From Bacteroidota bacterium (GTDB taxonomy: Bacteria; Bacteroidota; Bacteroidia; Cytophagales; Cyclobacteriaceae), in the NCBI GenBank assembly GCA_027593175.1, contig JAQCJI010000002.1, positions 1 through 64,000 on the forward strand: a DNA stretch of 64,000 nucleotides, in the 5' to 3' direction. The notes under the pieces were generated by a model. That model was not told the DNA's origin, searched no databases, and saw only the letters and a program-made list of their open reading frames with translations. Below, one piece after another: positions 29,320-39,725 of the stretch. Both the position numbers and the translations under genes were made by a program. Every line of letters begins with the position of its first letter. The first letter of the stretch is position 1.

Positions 29320-32262
29320 TTATTGCTTGATAGCCTCATAAATAAGGTCATGAATCTGAGTACGAATACCCAAATCTATTAAGGCATTGTTTTCGGCTTT
29401 TGGGTAAACGCGATTGGAGAGGAAAATGTAAATCAGTTGATTTTCTGGATCTGCCCACATACAAGTCCCTGTAAAACCCGTATGGCCAAAGGTGCTTTTT
29501 GGGGCTAGTTTTCCTGCAGGACCTCCTTTTCCTTTTTCAGGATCTGGCTTGTCCCAGCCCCAGCCTCTCCTACTTTGTGTGGATTGACGTTTGGTGAAGG
29601 CCTCTACCGTTTCAGGTTTCATCAGAGTTATGTCCCCGTAGCTCCCTTTATTCAGGAGCAGTTGAAGGATTACGGCGAGGTCCTGTGCAGTACCAAATAA
29701 TCCAGCGTGACCCGCTACCCCTCCGTACATGGCAGCACCAGGATCGTGCACATAGCCTTGGATTTGTCTTCCCCGAAAGGTTAAATCCTTCTCTGTAGGT
29801 GCAATTCGGGAAAGCGGCATTTTTTCAAATGGTTTAAAGGTTAGGCTTTGCAATCCAAGAGGAGCATAAAAATTTTGATCTACAAATCCATCTAAGGGTT
29901 GATTTACAATTCGTTCGATCACTTCTTGCATAAAATACATCGTCAAGTCCGAGTAGACATAGCCGTGTGGCTTGGGCAAAAGCTCGGAGTTTACCGTCCA
30001 TTTCCAGAGGCTATCGCGGAGACTATTTTTGGCAAACATTTCATTGGAAACTGGCAGCGTAAACTCTTGGCTAATGGAATCTTTGTAGTAGGAAGGATTC
30101 CATTTTCCTGAACTTAATGTTTTGGTGTAGTGTGGAATAAAAGCCTTTAAACCGGCTTCATGTACTAGGAGGTTTTTCAAGAGGATGCCGCCTTTAGTTG
30201 TGTTTTTCAATTCAGGAAGGTAGTGTTCCAGTGGTTTTGTTAGGTCTAGTTCTCCACGGCTATGCAAAAACATTGCGGCAAGTGTAGTAGCTGCAACCTT
30301 GGTGATAGAGGCTAGGTCATAGACAGTTTCTGTGGTTACCGGAGCAGATTTCTCATAATCTAAGTGTCCATAAGATCGGTCAAAAATGATCTTTCCATCT
30401 TTCACTACACATACTCGACCTCCAGGAGCTGCTTTTGATTCGATCATTTGGGTAACTACTGCATCTATTTTGTCAAGCTTTTTTCCATCCATCCCCACAC
30501 TTTCTGGGCTACCATAGGCCAAGCGGTTTTGGGAATTTAATAGTCCTCCTACGCCTTGAGTGAATTGTTCACTTACCGTGACTGGCAAGATACCTTTTGC
30601 GGGCCTCGCACCAAATAAAATTTGAGGAACTAGCCTTTGAGTGAAGGGTGAGTTTTCATAAGCAAAGACGACATGATCTAGCCCTTCTAGGTACTTGGCC
30701 GAATAGGCATTGCCAAATAGTACCGCCACAACTTTCTGTCTTTTTTCTAAAGCATGAATCAGCTCGATATCTCCAGGAGCGACGCCAAATCCCCGTTGGG
30801 GACTATTAGTGATTCCCATCAATCCTACCACAAGGATATCATAGTCTTCCAGTTGCTTCATCAGGTTATAGTGTGCCGAATTTCCAGAGGCCTTAGCAAT
30901 CTGGAAGTGGTCCACCTTTGTATAGCGGTTGAGGTAGCTACTGAAAGTATCGCCTGGGTCGCCAATACTTAGGCTGGCGATTTTTTTCTGGTCTAACTGG
31001 CCTAGGGGAAGTAAATCTTCTTTATTTGAGGCTACGGTGATGGCTTCACTGTAGAGTTTTTCGATGACCTCTGAGGTAGCTGTAGTGGTAAGGCGATCTG
31101 TAATTTTGTAGGTGTCTATGGGGGTATAAGTATGCAATCCTGCCCAATACTTTGCTTTCAAGACTTTTTTTACCCGCCTATCAATCTCATGTTCGCTGAT
31201 CTGGCCCTGAGCTACAGTTTTTAGAATAAGTGCTTTGGCTTTGGAAACATCCTCCGAATGTAATAGGATATCATTACCAGCAAGTAGTGCTTGCAATTCT
31301 ACTTCCCCTGGTTTGCTTAGATTGGCCACACTCTCCATGTTTAAGGCATCGGTAAAAATTAAACCCTGGAAATTCATCTGCTGCTGTAGTAGATCGGTGA
31401 CAATGGGTTTGGATAAGCTAGTTGAAATGGGCGAACCTTGGTTGAGGCTAGGGACATTTAGGTGGGCTACCATGACAGACATCAAATTTTCTTTAAAAAG
31501 TTCTTGGTAGGGGTATAGGTCCACCTCCCAGATTCTTTTTTCGGCATGGGGGATCAAGGGTAGTGTAAAATGGCTGTCTGCTTCTGTGTCTCCATGTCCT
31601 GGAAAATGCTTCGCATTGGCAAGCACTCCATTTTCCTGAAGTCCTTTCATATAGGCAATAGCTTGTTTTGTTACTCGAACCTTGTCCTCACCAAAAGCTC
31701 GATAACCGATCACTGGATTTTCAGGATTGGAGTTGACGTCCACTACAGGGGCAAAATTGACATGTATACCCAATAGCTTAAACTGGCGTGCAATTTCAGC
31801 TCCCATTTCCTGGACCAAGCTAGGATCTGAGATAGCTCCTAGTGTCATGGCTTTGGGGAAATTGAGTGTTGAATCCAGGCGCATCCCTATCCCCCACTCG
31901 GCATCCATAGCAATCATTAAGGGAGTTTTTGCCTTTGCCTGGTAGTAGTTGGTCAAGCGAGCTTGCCGGTTAGGCCCTCCTTGAAAAAATATCAGTCCTC
32001 CTAAATTTTCTTTTTGAATCAATGCACTAATTTCATCCACGTGTCTTTGGTCCTTATTGGAGTAGGCTGCCACCATAAACAACTGTCCTAGTCGCTCTTC
32101 AAAGGTGAGTGCATGAAAAACACTATCTACCCAAAGCTGTTGCAGGTCGATTTCTTTGCTTTCCAGTGAGTCCTTTGGAATAGCTGTATAGATATGCTTC
32201 TCAGGTAAAAACCCCGCTAGTAAAAATAGCCATAGAAGGTTGAGCAAATGCAGTGTTCTCAT
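29320..32262 (-). CDS. Fusion: GH3 (NagZ-like) + serine beta-lactamase-fold hydrolase
   Basis: GH3: NAKHFPGHGDTEADSH and FTDALNMESVA; C-terminal SITK (SxxK), YSD, HTGFTGT motifs. Confidence 0.92.
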   Translation of the reverse strand: MRTLHLLNLLWLFLLAGFLPEKHIYTAIPKDSLESKEIDLQQLWVDSVFHALTFEERLGQLFMVAAYSNKDQRHVDEISALIQKENLGGLIFFQGGPNRQARLTNYYQAKAKTPLMIAMDAEWGIGMRLDSTLNFPKAMTLGAISDPSLVQEMGAEIARQFKLLGIHVNFAPVVDVNSNPENPVIGYRAFGEDKVRVTKQAIAYMKGLQENGVLANAKHFPGHGDTEADSHFTLPLIPHAEKRIWEVDLYPYQELFKENLMSVMVAHLNVPSLNQGSPISTSLSKPIVTDLLQQQMNFQGLIFTDALNMESVANLSKPGEVELQALLAGNDILLHSEDVSKAKALILKTVAQGQISEHEIDRRVKKVLKAKYWAGLHTYTPIDTYKITDRLTTTATSEVIEKLYSEAITVASNKEDLLPLGQLDQKKIASLSIGDPGDTFSSYLNRYTKVDHFQIAKASGNSAHYNLMKQLEDYDILVVGLMGITNSPQRGFGVAPGDIELIHALEKRQKVVAVLFGNAYSAKYLEGLDHVVFAYENSPFTQRLVPQILFGARPAKGILPVTVSEQFTQGVGGLLNSQNRLAYGSPESVGMDGKKLDKIDAVVTQMIESKAAPGGRVCVVKDGKIIFDRSYGHLDYEKSAPVTTETVYDLASITKVAATTLAAMFLHSRGELDLTKPLEHYLPELKNTTKGGILLKNLLVHEAGLKAFIPHYTKTLSSGKWNPSYYKDSISQEFTLPVSNEMFAKNSLRDSLWKWTVNSELLPKPHGYVYSDLTMYFMQEVIERIVNQPLDGFVDQNFYAPLGLQSLTFKPFEKMPLSRIAPTEKDLTFRGRQIQGYVHDPGAAMYGGVAGHAGLFGTAQDLAVILQLLLNKGSYGDITLMKPETVEAFTKRQSTQSRRGWGWDKPDPEKGKGGPAGKLAPKSTFGHTGFTGTCMWADPENQLIYIFLSNRVYPKAENNALIDLGIRTQIHDLIYEAIKQ

Positions 32263-32476
32263 TGAATAGAATACATTTAATTCTGTATTTTTACCTAAAT
32301 TTATTTGGTGATTTAGGGCTTTTTGTTTTGGCTTAAGTCTTTCACCTAGAATAACTCTTTGTAAAAAAGCCCAAAATTCAAGTTACAAAAGTTTGTAAAA
32401 CTTCTACTCGACTTTGGGATTTTCTGAGTAAGAAAAATCACCATCTACTCACTTAGTTCAATGTGGCAATGAAGAA

Positions 32477-32917
32477 ATGCAATTTCTTTGTTTCGAAAAA
32501 CTCAATTCTACTATGAAACTTCCTTCCATTTTCAAGACTTCTACCCATCAGAGATTTTCGATAAGCCCCAGGTATTACGACCCAATTAAGGAAGAGATAG
32601 CCGAGCGGACCGCAAGAATCAAAAGAGAACTCGAGGGGGAAGGCTTATTGCACCAAAAGGAGGGGGAATCTACCGAGCAGTGGAGGACGGCATTTAAAGG
32701 TTCTTTTTCTTCCTATCGGGGAATAAAAATGCGAAATACTTCCGTGTTCAACTCTACCGCAATGATCCGTACCTTACTTTTCCTTGGTATGGTGATTTCA
32801 GCATTTGGCTATATCTATATAGGTCCCCAGATATTCACTTACTTAAGCATGATCGGTATCGGAGGGGCAGGAATTTATTTTTTACTCAAACTGATGAAGA
32901 AAGGGAAAGATGCCTGA
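32477..32917 (+). CDS. Small membrane protein of unknown function
   Basis: 146 aa; two predicted C-terminal TM helices; overlaps the mutL start by 8 bp. Confidence 0.6.
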   Translation: MQFLCFEKLNSTMKLPSIFKTSTHQRFSISPRYYDPIKEEIAERTARIKRELEGEGLLHQKEGESTEQWRTAFKGSFSSYRGIKMRNTSVFNSTAMIRTLLFLGMVISAFGYIYIGPQIFTYLSMIGIGGAGIYFLLKLMKKGKDA

Positions 32918-34757
32918 TTTTATACAGCTCCTTCCCGATGCCATTGCCAATCAAATTGCTGCTGGCGAGGTAGTTCAACGCCCTGCCTCTGCCCTCAAGG
33001 AACTACTTGAAAATGCAGTTGACGCTGGGGCCACACAAGTTCAAGTAGTAGTCAAAGATGCAGGGAAGCAGCTGATTCAAGTGATTGACAACGGGAAAGG
33101 AATGTCCCCCACTGATGCACGAATGAGTTTTGAGCGGCATGCTACTTCCAAAATTCGAACGGCACAGGACCTGTTTGCCATTCGCACTTTTGGGTTTCGA
33201 GGCGAAGCCATGGCTTCTATTGCCGCTGTGGCGCAGGTCGAACTTAAAACGCGAACTCAGGAAGCTGAAGTTGGTTCCCTGATTCATATTGAAGGGTCCG
33301 AAGTTAAAAAGCAGGAGACTGTAGCGGTACCTGTGGGAACCTCAGTGGCCATGAAGAACTTGTTTTTTAATGTGCCTGCCCGAAGGAATTTCTTGAAGTC
33401 CAACCCAGTAGAAATGCGTCATATCGTTGATGAATTTCAACGCGTGGCCCTTTCCTACCCAGAAATTACCTTTTCCCTGTACCAGCAAGATTTGGAAACT
33501 TACAACTTACTACCTGGCAAACTTAGCCAGCGAATAGTGGGTGTTTTTGGGAAAGGAGTTCAAAATCAACTAGTTCCCTGTGAGGAAGAAACTCCTCATC
33601 TCAGCATAAAAGGGTATGTGGGCAAACCGGAATACGCAAAAAAAACGCGGGGAGAACAATTTTTCTTTGTCAACAATCGCTACATCAAAAGCAGCTACTT
33701 ACACCATGCAGTAAATACTGCCTATGAGGGGTTGATCCAAGCGGATCAGCACCCCTTCTATGTCTTGTTTTTAGAGATCGATCCCGCACAAATAGATATC
33801 AACGTCCATCCTAACAAGACAGAAATCAAGTTTGAAGACGAACGTACGGTATACGCTGTCATTCGTTCGGCTGTTAAACAAGCCTTAGGAGCCCATCAGG
33901 TCATGCCTGCACTAGATTTTAGTATGGATGTCAATTTTCAAGAAAATTGGACGACCAATCCCCAAGTATCTTTGGATGTAGACCGAGAATACAGCTACAA
34001 AACTTATAATACACCTGATTTTCAACGAGCCTCTGTATCGGGATGGGAACGACTCTTTGAAGGGGATTCCCCAGCATCCATCTCCCAAAAATCTCCTGGC
34101 TTTACAGATGAAGATCAAGAGCTACTTACTTTTCCAAGTAGAGCTTCAGCAGGTGCGGTTTCTTTGGCTTTGCAACAAGAAGCAGGAGAGGGAACTGGAA
34201 CGACCTTTCAAGTGGAGCGAAGCTATGTTGTGGCCCAAATGTCTACTGGACTCCTAATCCTAGACCAGCAACTGGCTCATGAGCGGATCCTGTACGAGCG
34301 CTACCTCAAGCAACTGCAAACGACCCAAGGAGCATCGCAACAATGCTTGTTTCCGACGTCCCTGACCCTGAATCCGGCAGACTTTGCTTTGGTGATGGAT
34401 ATGCTCCCTGAGCTAGCAAGCCTGGGCTTTCAAATCGATGAGTTTGGCAAAGACACGGTAGTCATCCGAGGGATGCCAGCAGAAACGCAGGTAAAAAATG
34501 AAAAGGAAGTCTTCGAAGGATTAATTGAACAGTATAAAAATTTTAAAAACGAGCTTTCCCTAGATAAAAAAGAAAATTTGGCCCGTTCTCTCTCCAAAAG
34601 GTCCTGCCTAAAGAAGGGGCAGAAGCTTGATGGGCAAGAGATGGAAACTTTAGTTGGGCAACTTTTTGCTTGTCCAAACCCAAATTATTCTCCTTCTGGA
34701 AATAAAACCTTCGTGAAATTGGATTTAACTAGCATTCACGCCTTCTTCGTAAAATAA
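32910..34757 (+). CDS. mutL: DNA mismatch repair protein MutL
   Basis: IAAGEVVQRPASALKELLENAVDAGA, DNGKGM, HATSKI, FGFRGEAMASIAAV. Confidence 0.97.
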   Translation: MPDFIQLLPDAIANQIAAGEVVQRPASALKELLENAVDAGATQVQVVVKDAGKQLIQVIDNGKGMSPTDARMSFERHATSKIRTAQDLFAIRTFGFRGEAMASIAAVAQVELKTRTQEAEVGSLIHIEGSEVKKQETVAVPVGTSVAMKNLFFNVPARRNFLKSNPVEMRHIVDEFQRVALSYPEITFSLYQQDLETYNLLPGKLSQRIVGVFGKGVQNQLVPCEEETPHLSIKGYVGKPEYAKKTRGEQFFFVNNRYIKSSYLHHAVNTAYEGLIQADQHPFYVLFLEIDPAQIDINVHPNKTEIKFEDERTVYAVIRSAVKQALGAHQVMPALDFSMDVNFQENWTTNPQVSLDVDREYSYKTYNTPDFQRASVSGWERLFEGDSPASISQKSPGFTDEDQELLTFPSRASAGAVSLALQQEAGEGTGTTFQVERSYVVAQMSTGLLILDQQLAHERILYERYLKQLQTTQGASQQCLFPTSLTLNPADFALVMDMLPELASLGFQIDEFGKDTVVIRGMPAETQVKNEKEVFEGLIEQYKNFKNELSLDKKENLARSLSKRSCLKKGQKLDGQEMETLVGQLFACPNPNYSPSGNKTFVKLDLTSIHAFFVK

Positions 34758-34758
34758 T

Positions 34759-35550
34759 ATGTTTAGAAACATCACCCCGGTCGTTCAAAATCTATTGCTG
34801 ATTAATATCGCTGTCTTTTTGGTGGCCAATTTTGTTTTCACTCCCCTGAACCAATGGTTTGCCCTCTACAATATTCAGAGTTCCTACTTCAAACCCTTCC
34901 AATTTCTCTCCTACATGTTTATGCATGCCGACTTTTGGCATCTATTCAGTAATCTCTTCGGGCTGCTAATTTTTGGCCCACTGTTGGAGCAGTTTCTAGG
35001 CCCCAAAAAGCTATTTATTCTATGGATGGTCTCTGGAATGGGCGCAGGCGTGCTATACTCTGGCTATACGTTGGTGCAGTACCGAACGATGGAAGAGAAG
35101 GTATTGGCATTTGAGGCCAACCCAGATCCGGAGTACTTTAACCGCCTAGTTATCGAGAATCGGAGCTACTTCTCCCCTGAAGTGTTTGATTTTGTGGATC
35201 AGTACAGCAGAAATCCTGAAGACCCCATGAATATCGAACGCGCTGAGCAAACCTTGAAAACCATTTTGGAGCTGCATGTCAACCAACCGATGGTCGGTGC
35301 TTCAGGAGCGCTTTTCGGAATTTTGATTGCTTTTGGCATGCTTTTTCCGAATACCCAACTTTTTTTACTTTTCCCTCCCATACCCATTAAGGCGAAGTAT
35401 ATGGTGTTTTTCTATGGACTTTACACGGTTTACAATGTGCTGTTGACAAGCCCCACGGATAATGTGGCCCACTTTGCGCACCTAAGTGGCCTAGTGATCG
35501 GTGCGATTCTGGTTTACTTTTGGAAAAAAAATAGAAATAGCTTCTATTGA
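34759..35550 (+). CDS. Rhomboid family intramembrane serine protease
   Basis: MHADFWHLFSNLFGL, VGASGALFG, AHFAHLSGLVIG. Confidence 0.92.
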   Translation: MFRNITPVVQNLLLINIAVFLVANFVFTPLNQWFALYNIQSSYFKPFQFLSYMFMHADFWHLFSNLFGLLIFGPLLEQFLGPKKLFILWMVSGMGAGVLYSGYTLVQYRTMEEKVLAFEANPDPEYFNRLVIENRSYFSPEVFDFVDQYSRNPEDPMNIERAEQTLKTILELHVNQPMVGASGALFGILIAFGMLFPNTQLFLLFPPIPIKAKYMVFFYGLYTVYNVLLTSPTDNVAHFAHLSGLVIGAILVYFWKKNRNSFY

Positions 35551-35551
35551 T

Positions 35552-36451
35552 ATGTATTCGAGCTTTTGGGACAATTTAAAAAATGCATTCAACCGGCATG
35601 ACAATAGCTTATACAAGCTAATGGCCATCAACTTGATTGCTTTTTTTGTGCTGTTGATTACACGCGTAGTGCTGACACTTAGCGGCTTTGAGGAACTCTA
35701 CAAGGAAGGGCTGAAGTGGATCATGATGCCCGCCTCCTTGTCTACTTTTGCCATGCAACCCTGGTCTCTATTCACCTATTTCTTTTTGCATGAAGGGCTT
35801 TTTCATATTTTGTTCAATCTCCTCTTCCTGTATTATTTTGGACTTCTCGTCCATCAATATTTAGGTAGTAGGAAACTTACCAACTTGTACGTGCTCGGCG
35901 GTGTGTTTGGAGCAGGATTTTATGTGTTGATGTACAACATTGCCCCCTACTTTTCAGGTGCAGTTGACACCTCATTTATGCTTGGAGCCAGCGCAGGAAT
36001 ATTTGCTGTGGTTGTAGGCGCTGCTACGCTTGCACCACAAACTACTTTTGTTCTTTTTCTCCTAGGTCCAGTCAAAATTGTTTACATCGCAGCATTTTAT
36101 GTCATCCTTTCCTTCGCCAACTCTATTGGTGAAAATGCTGGTGGAGAAATAGCACACTTGGGAGGGGCAATGCTTGGCTTTGGCTATATCTTCTTGTTGA
36201 GAAAAGGCTGGGACTTGGGCATTCCTATACAAAAAGTGGGACTATTTTTCGAAAACCTAGGCAGTAGACGCGCTCCGAAAGTAAGTTACAGAAGGGCTTA
36301 CTCCACCAAATCAACAGGTTCGAAGCCGGTGAACAAGGAGACACTCACCCAAGAGGAAGTGGATAAAATTCTAGATAAAATTGCCGATAAGGGGTACGAG
36401 GGGCTGACGAAGGAGGAAAAAAGAAAACTTTTTGAATACAGTAAAAAGTAA
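35552..36451 (+). CDS. Rhomboid family intramembrane serine protease (second copy)
   Basis: HEGLFHILFNLLFLYYFG, LGASAGIFA, AHLGGAMLGF; start at 35552 preferred over 35501. Confidence 0.9.
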   Translation: MYSSFWDNLKNAFNRHDNSLYKLMAINLIAFFVLLITRVVLTLSGFEELYKEGLKWIMMPASLSTFAMQPWSLFTYFFLHEGLFHILFNLLFLYYFGLLVHQYLGSRKLTNLYVLGGVFGAGFYVLMYNIAPYFSGAVDTSFMLGASAGIFAVVVGAATLAPQTTFVLFLLGPVKIVYIAAFYVILSFANSIGENAGGEIAHLGGAMLGFGYIFLLRKGWDLGIPIQKVGLFFENLGSRRAPKVSYRRAYSTKSTGSKPVNKETLTQEEVDKILDKIADKGYEGLTKEEKRKLFEYSKK

Positions 36452-36488
36452 ATTCCCTAGAATCCGGATTTTCAATTTTTAGGGGTCC

Positions 36489-36965
36489 TTATTTCCCAAT
36501 AGGGAACTGGAGACCAAAGCGGAAGTAGGTTTGCTGTATGCCCTGGCTTTGAAATTTGAATTCCGAACTAATTCCTACCCAGCTGTTGATGGGGACCACT
36601 GCACCAACACCCACATTGGCGCCATTTAAGTTTCTACGTGTACCTGCTGTGGTTGGCTGAGGATTTTCAGTAGTTAAGCTATAGCCACTGACCACATAGA
36701 CCTGAGATTTTCCTTGAGACAGGTAGTACCGTAGGTCTGCACTAAAGTTGCTCGCTCTACCTATTGCTGGGAAAATTTGAGTGAAGCTCGGCACCAATCC
36801 AAACTGGGGAGCAAAAAAATACTCCCAACCAACTCCAATACCAGGCTCCTCCATTCTCATCCCATATTGGCCCAAAACATGAAGCCTTGAATCACCTTGT
36901 TCTTGTGCCTGCAGGGTGCTTATTGTGCCAAAAATCAGGGAAGTCAAGAGAAGCAAGTTTTTCAT
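36489..36965 (-). CDS. Outer membrane beta-barrel-like protein
   Basis: Signal peptide; alternating aromatic beta-strand pattern, C-terminal YFRFGLQFPIGK. Confidence 0.65.
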   Translation of the reverse strand: MKNLLLLTSLIFGTISTLQAQEQGDSRLHVLGQYGMRMEEPGIGVGWEYFFAPQFGLVPSFTQIFPAIGRASNFSADLRYYLSQGKSQVYVVSGYSLTTENPQPTTAGTRRNLNGANVGVGAVVPINSWVGISSEFKFQSQGIQQTYFRFGLQFPIGK

Positions 36966-37010
36966 GGCAGCATTTTTTACGAAGCTAAGGAATACCTTGT
37001 AATCCCCAAA

Positions 37011-39725
37011 TTATTCCAAAATTTGGACCAATCGACCTAACCTTCCTCGTTGATCTATGCATTCTAGGATCAGTAAATGCCGCTTTGCAGTTTCAGAATT
37101 GTAATAAGACAGGGTAGCTTTTCCTTCTGGATTGGTAGTAATCTGTGGATTCCAATACAAGGTGGCGCGCTGGTCGGTCATGGAATTGGCTGAGGAGTTT
37201 TCCTTGTATTTTGGAGAGTAGAAAATACGAGGAGTGGAGTAACCACTGGACTTGGCTACTAAAGTGCCTCCCACAGAGGAATAGAAGGTGCTGGCACCTG
37301 TTTTAGTGTAGACTGCGATGACGCCATTTCCTCCTTGAGAACCAAATATTGCGGTGCTACCAGGGTCCTTAAATACCTCCACACTTTCCACATCTCGTGG
37401 ACTAACTTGGGCGAGTGTGCTCGCATCTACTGGCACATTGTTGAGCATGTACATGGGCTGTACCCCTGCTTGAAGTGAGCCCACTCCTCGAATAAGCACC
37501 GTTGCATTAAACCCATCAAAGGTAACGCGTACCCCAGCCACTCTACCCTGGATCAATTGAAAAATGTTGATAAATCCTTGTCCTCCTGGGATGTCTTCAG
37601 GTTTGATTACGGCATCCCCTTCTCCATAGATTTTTCGGGCTTGGGTTTGTTCCTCCTGAAGCGTCTCTGCCTCCACGGTGATCCCTTCCAGTTCCTTTTC
37701 CAAGAGGTTGGAGTTGAGCTGCTGCATCAAGTTTCGTTCGCCAACCGTTGCTGCCAATCCTTTGGGCCAGCTGCTGGTAGCGGGATATACTCCGCTGAGT
37801 TGGGTAAAGGGGAGTTTGGGAACAGCTATAGTGAGATCAATAAAATTTCTTGCGCGAAGGTCTTCTGCGGTAAGTGTGACTGTAACAGAATCTTGGTACC
37901 GAAGGTCTGTCAACAAGAAGTTTCCATCAGGCCCATATTCCGTCGAAAGGAGTTCAATTCCATCCCCTACGAGGGCTGTGATTTTTCCACCCCCCAATCC
38001 TTTTTTGGTGGGGATTTGTTCCTTTATTTTTCCTGAAATCGTAATTCCCTGTTCGATGTAGTACCCTTGGTCGGGGAAATGGTTTTGAAGCACATCCTCC
38101 CAATCAAATCGAGTCCAACCATGGGTAAGCATCACCAAGTCTAGTTCCTCGGCAGCATGGGGCAGATCTTTTCTAAAATAATACCCTGGGCTATAGACGG
38201 CCCCTTTCAGGTCACTTTGTAGGAGTAAATGGGAAAAGAGAGTTCCCTGCAGGTCACTTTGATCCTCCACTTGCTCCAGATCGACTACCGACAGTGAGAA
38301 GCTTGCAGGGGCAATGCTATCCAGGAAGGAACTCTTCAAAGCCAAGTTTACTTTTCCGCGGGGTCGGAGCGGTTCGCTTGGAGTAGATAGCTCGAGCGCT
38401 AACTCATCCTTATTTTGAACAAATACCAGTCGCTCTAGCAAGGGTCTTCCTTGCTCATCGAGTAGGGTAATCGTATGGATGCCACTTGGGAGCGTTTTCT
38501 TTGGAATGCGCACGCCCCAAATGCCATTTACTAGGGAACTTTGTGCCATGAAATTGATTAAGCCTCGAGTATGGGTCACAAGAAGGAGCTTGTTAGTTAC
38601 GCCTTCGCCTTGGATAATTGCGGAGATAAAGGTGCCGTCTTTTGGGTTTTGCACTTGAATGCTTAGCCCCTTATCCAAGACTTTTGGGAGTGGAATTCTA
38701 CGTGTCACTCCAAAAGTAGTATCCTGGATGAAGGCGATGTAATCGGACTTTTTGGGAGTGAAATCAAGTTTACCCAATCCAGCGTCATTGGTTGTAAACT
38801 GAGTACCCTCTTCGCCTTCTATTCTTACTTGAAGTTTGAGAGGGGTCCCATCTGGAAATACCGCTCGTAGGGCTAGTGTTGATTTTTTTCCAATAAGCCA
38901 GTTCCCTCCTTCTGGCAAAAATTGAATATCTGCAGCCTCCAAGGTATAGGGAAGCTTTATCTTCTGAATGATGTTGTACCCGCGGCTTTCTTCAAAAGTA
39001 AGTACAAGGTGTTGAGATGGATGAGGGGCATTGGGGATGGAAAAACTAAATTCCGTTGTTCCCTGGGCATTGAGCTGAAGAGGGTGGCTGTAAAGTTCCT
39101 CATCCCCTGCTACTGCCTGCAAATTGATTTGCCGATTGCTCAAGGGCTCACCGGCCGCATTGACCCCTTGAAGGGATAATTTGTACCGTACTTTACCATT
39201 TTCTACCTGGATGTCGAGCACCTCTAACTTAGGTAAAAAAGCACCGCCCAGGCCATCTACTACCTGCACTTGCTGCGTGAAAAAGTAATCTTCTCCAAAA
39301 TTTCGCATCCAAGTGGTGTAGGCCTTGAGTTGGTAGGTGCCTGTCTTTACAAAGTTTGGAAAGTTAAAATCTCCAGCACCGCGGCCATTTTCTAGGGAAA
39401 TAATTTTTTGAGCGATGCGTAAGCCATCTCCGTCAAACAAGTCTACAAAGAGGGTTTTGCTGAGTGGGGATGGGAGTTGCTCTCCTCCTGCGACTACATA
39501 GGCGGCAAACCAGAGATCTTCCCCAAGTGTGTAGGTAAATTTATCGAGGTGGAGGTAGGCTTTTTCAACTGGGAATTCTTCCTGGTAGCTCTTGAAGTAG
39601 TTTTGGATTTGCTTGGGCAGTCCTTCTTGAGCTAGTATAGGAACCGAAAAAATTAGGAAGCATAGAAAAAATAATGGGGGAAGGATGTACTTAATGGAAG
39701 AAATGGAATAGTTATAAAACTTTAT
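37011..39725 (-). CDS. MG2-like / isolated TonB-plug-domain protein with non-canonical start
   Basis: Track ORF (37011-39440) starts at an internal TTG. The frame is open upstream and encodes (I)KFYNYSISSIKYILPPLFFLCFLIFSVPILAQEGLPKQIQNYFKSYQEEFPVEKAYLHLDKFTYTLGEDLWFAAYVV. Plug-like VRVTFDGFNATVLIRGVGSLQAGVQPMYMLNNVPVD near the C-terminus. Start coordinate uncertain. Confidence 0.75.
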   Translation of the reverse strand: MKFYNYSISSIKYILPPLFFLCFLIFSVPILAQEGLPKQIQNYFKSYQEEFPVEKAYLHLDKFTYTLGEDLWFAAYVVAGGEQLPSPLSKTLFVDLFDGDGLRIAQKIISLENGRGAGDFNFPNFVKTGTYQLKAYTTWMRNFGEDYFFTQQVQVVDGLGGAFLPKLEVLDIQVENGKVRYKLSLQGVNAAGEPLSNRQINLQAVAGDEELYSHPLQLNAQGTTEFSFSIPNAPHPSQHLVLTFEESRGYNIIQKIKLPYTLEAADIQFLPEGGNWLIGKKSTLALRAVFPDGTPLKLQVRIEGEEGTQFTTNDAGLGKLDFTPKKSDYIAFIQDTTFGVTRRIPLPKVLDKGLSIQVQNPKDGTFISAIIQGEGVTNKLLLVTHTRGLINFMAQSSLVNGIWGVRIPKKTLPSGIHTITLLDEQGRPLLERLVFVQNKDELALELSTPSEPLRPRGKVNLALKSSFLDSIAPASFSLSVVDLEQVEDQSDLQGTLFSHLLLQSDLKGAVYSPGYYFRKDLPHAAEELDLVMLTHGWTRFDWEDVLQNHFPDQGYYIEQGITISGKIKEQIPTKKGLGGGKITALVGDGIELLSTEYGPDGNFLLTDLRYQDSVTVTLTAEDLRARNFIDLTIAVPKLPFTQLSGVYPATSSWPKGLAATVGERNLMQQLNSNLLEKELEGITVEAETLQEEQTQARKIYGEGDAVIKPEDIPGGQGFINIFQLIQGRVAGVRVTFDGFNATVLIRGVGSLQAGVQPMYMLNNVPVDASTLAQVSPRDVESVEVFKDPGSTAIFGSQGGNGVIAVYTKTGASTFYSSVGGTLVAKSSGYSTPRIFYSPKYKENSSANSMTDQRATLYWNPQITTNPEGKATLSYYNSETAKRHLLILECIDQRGRLGRLVQILE

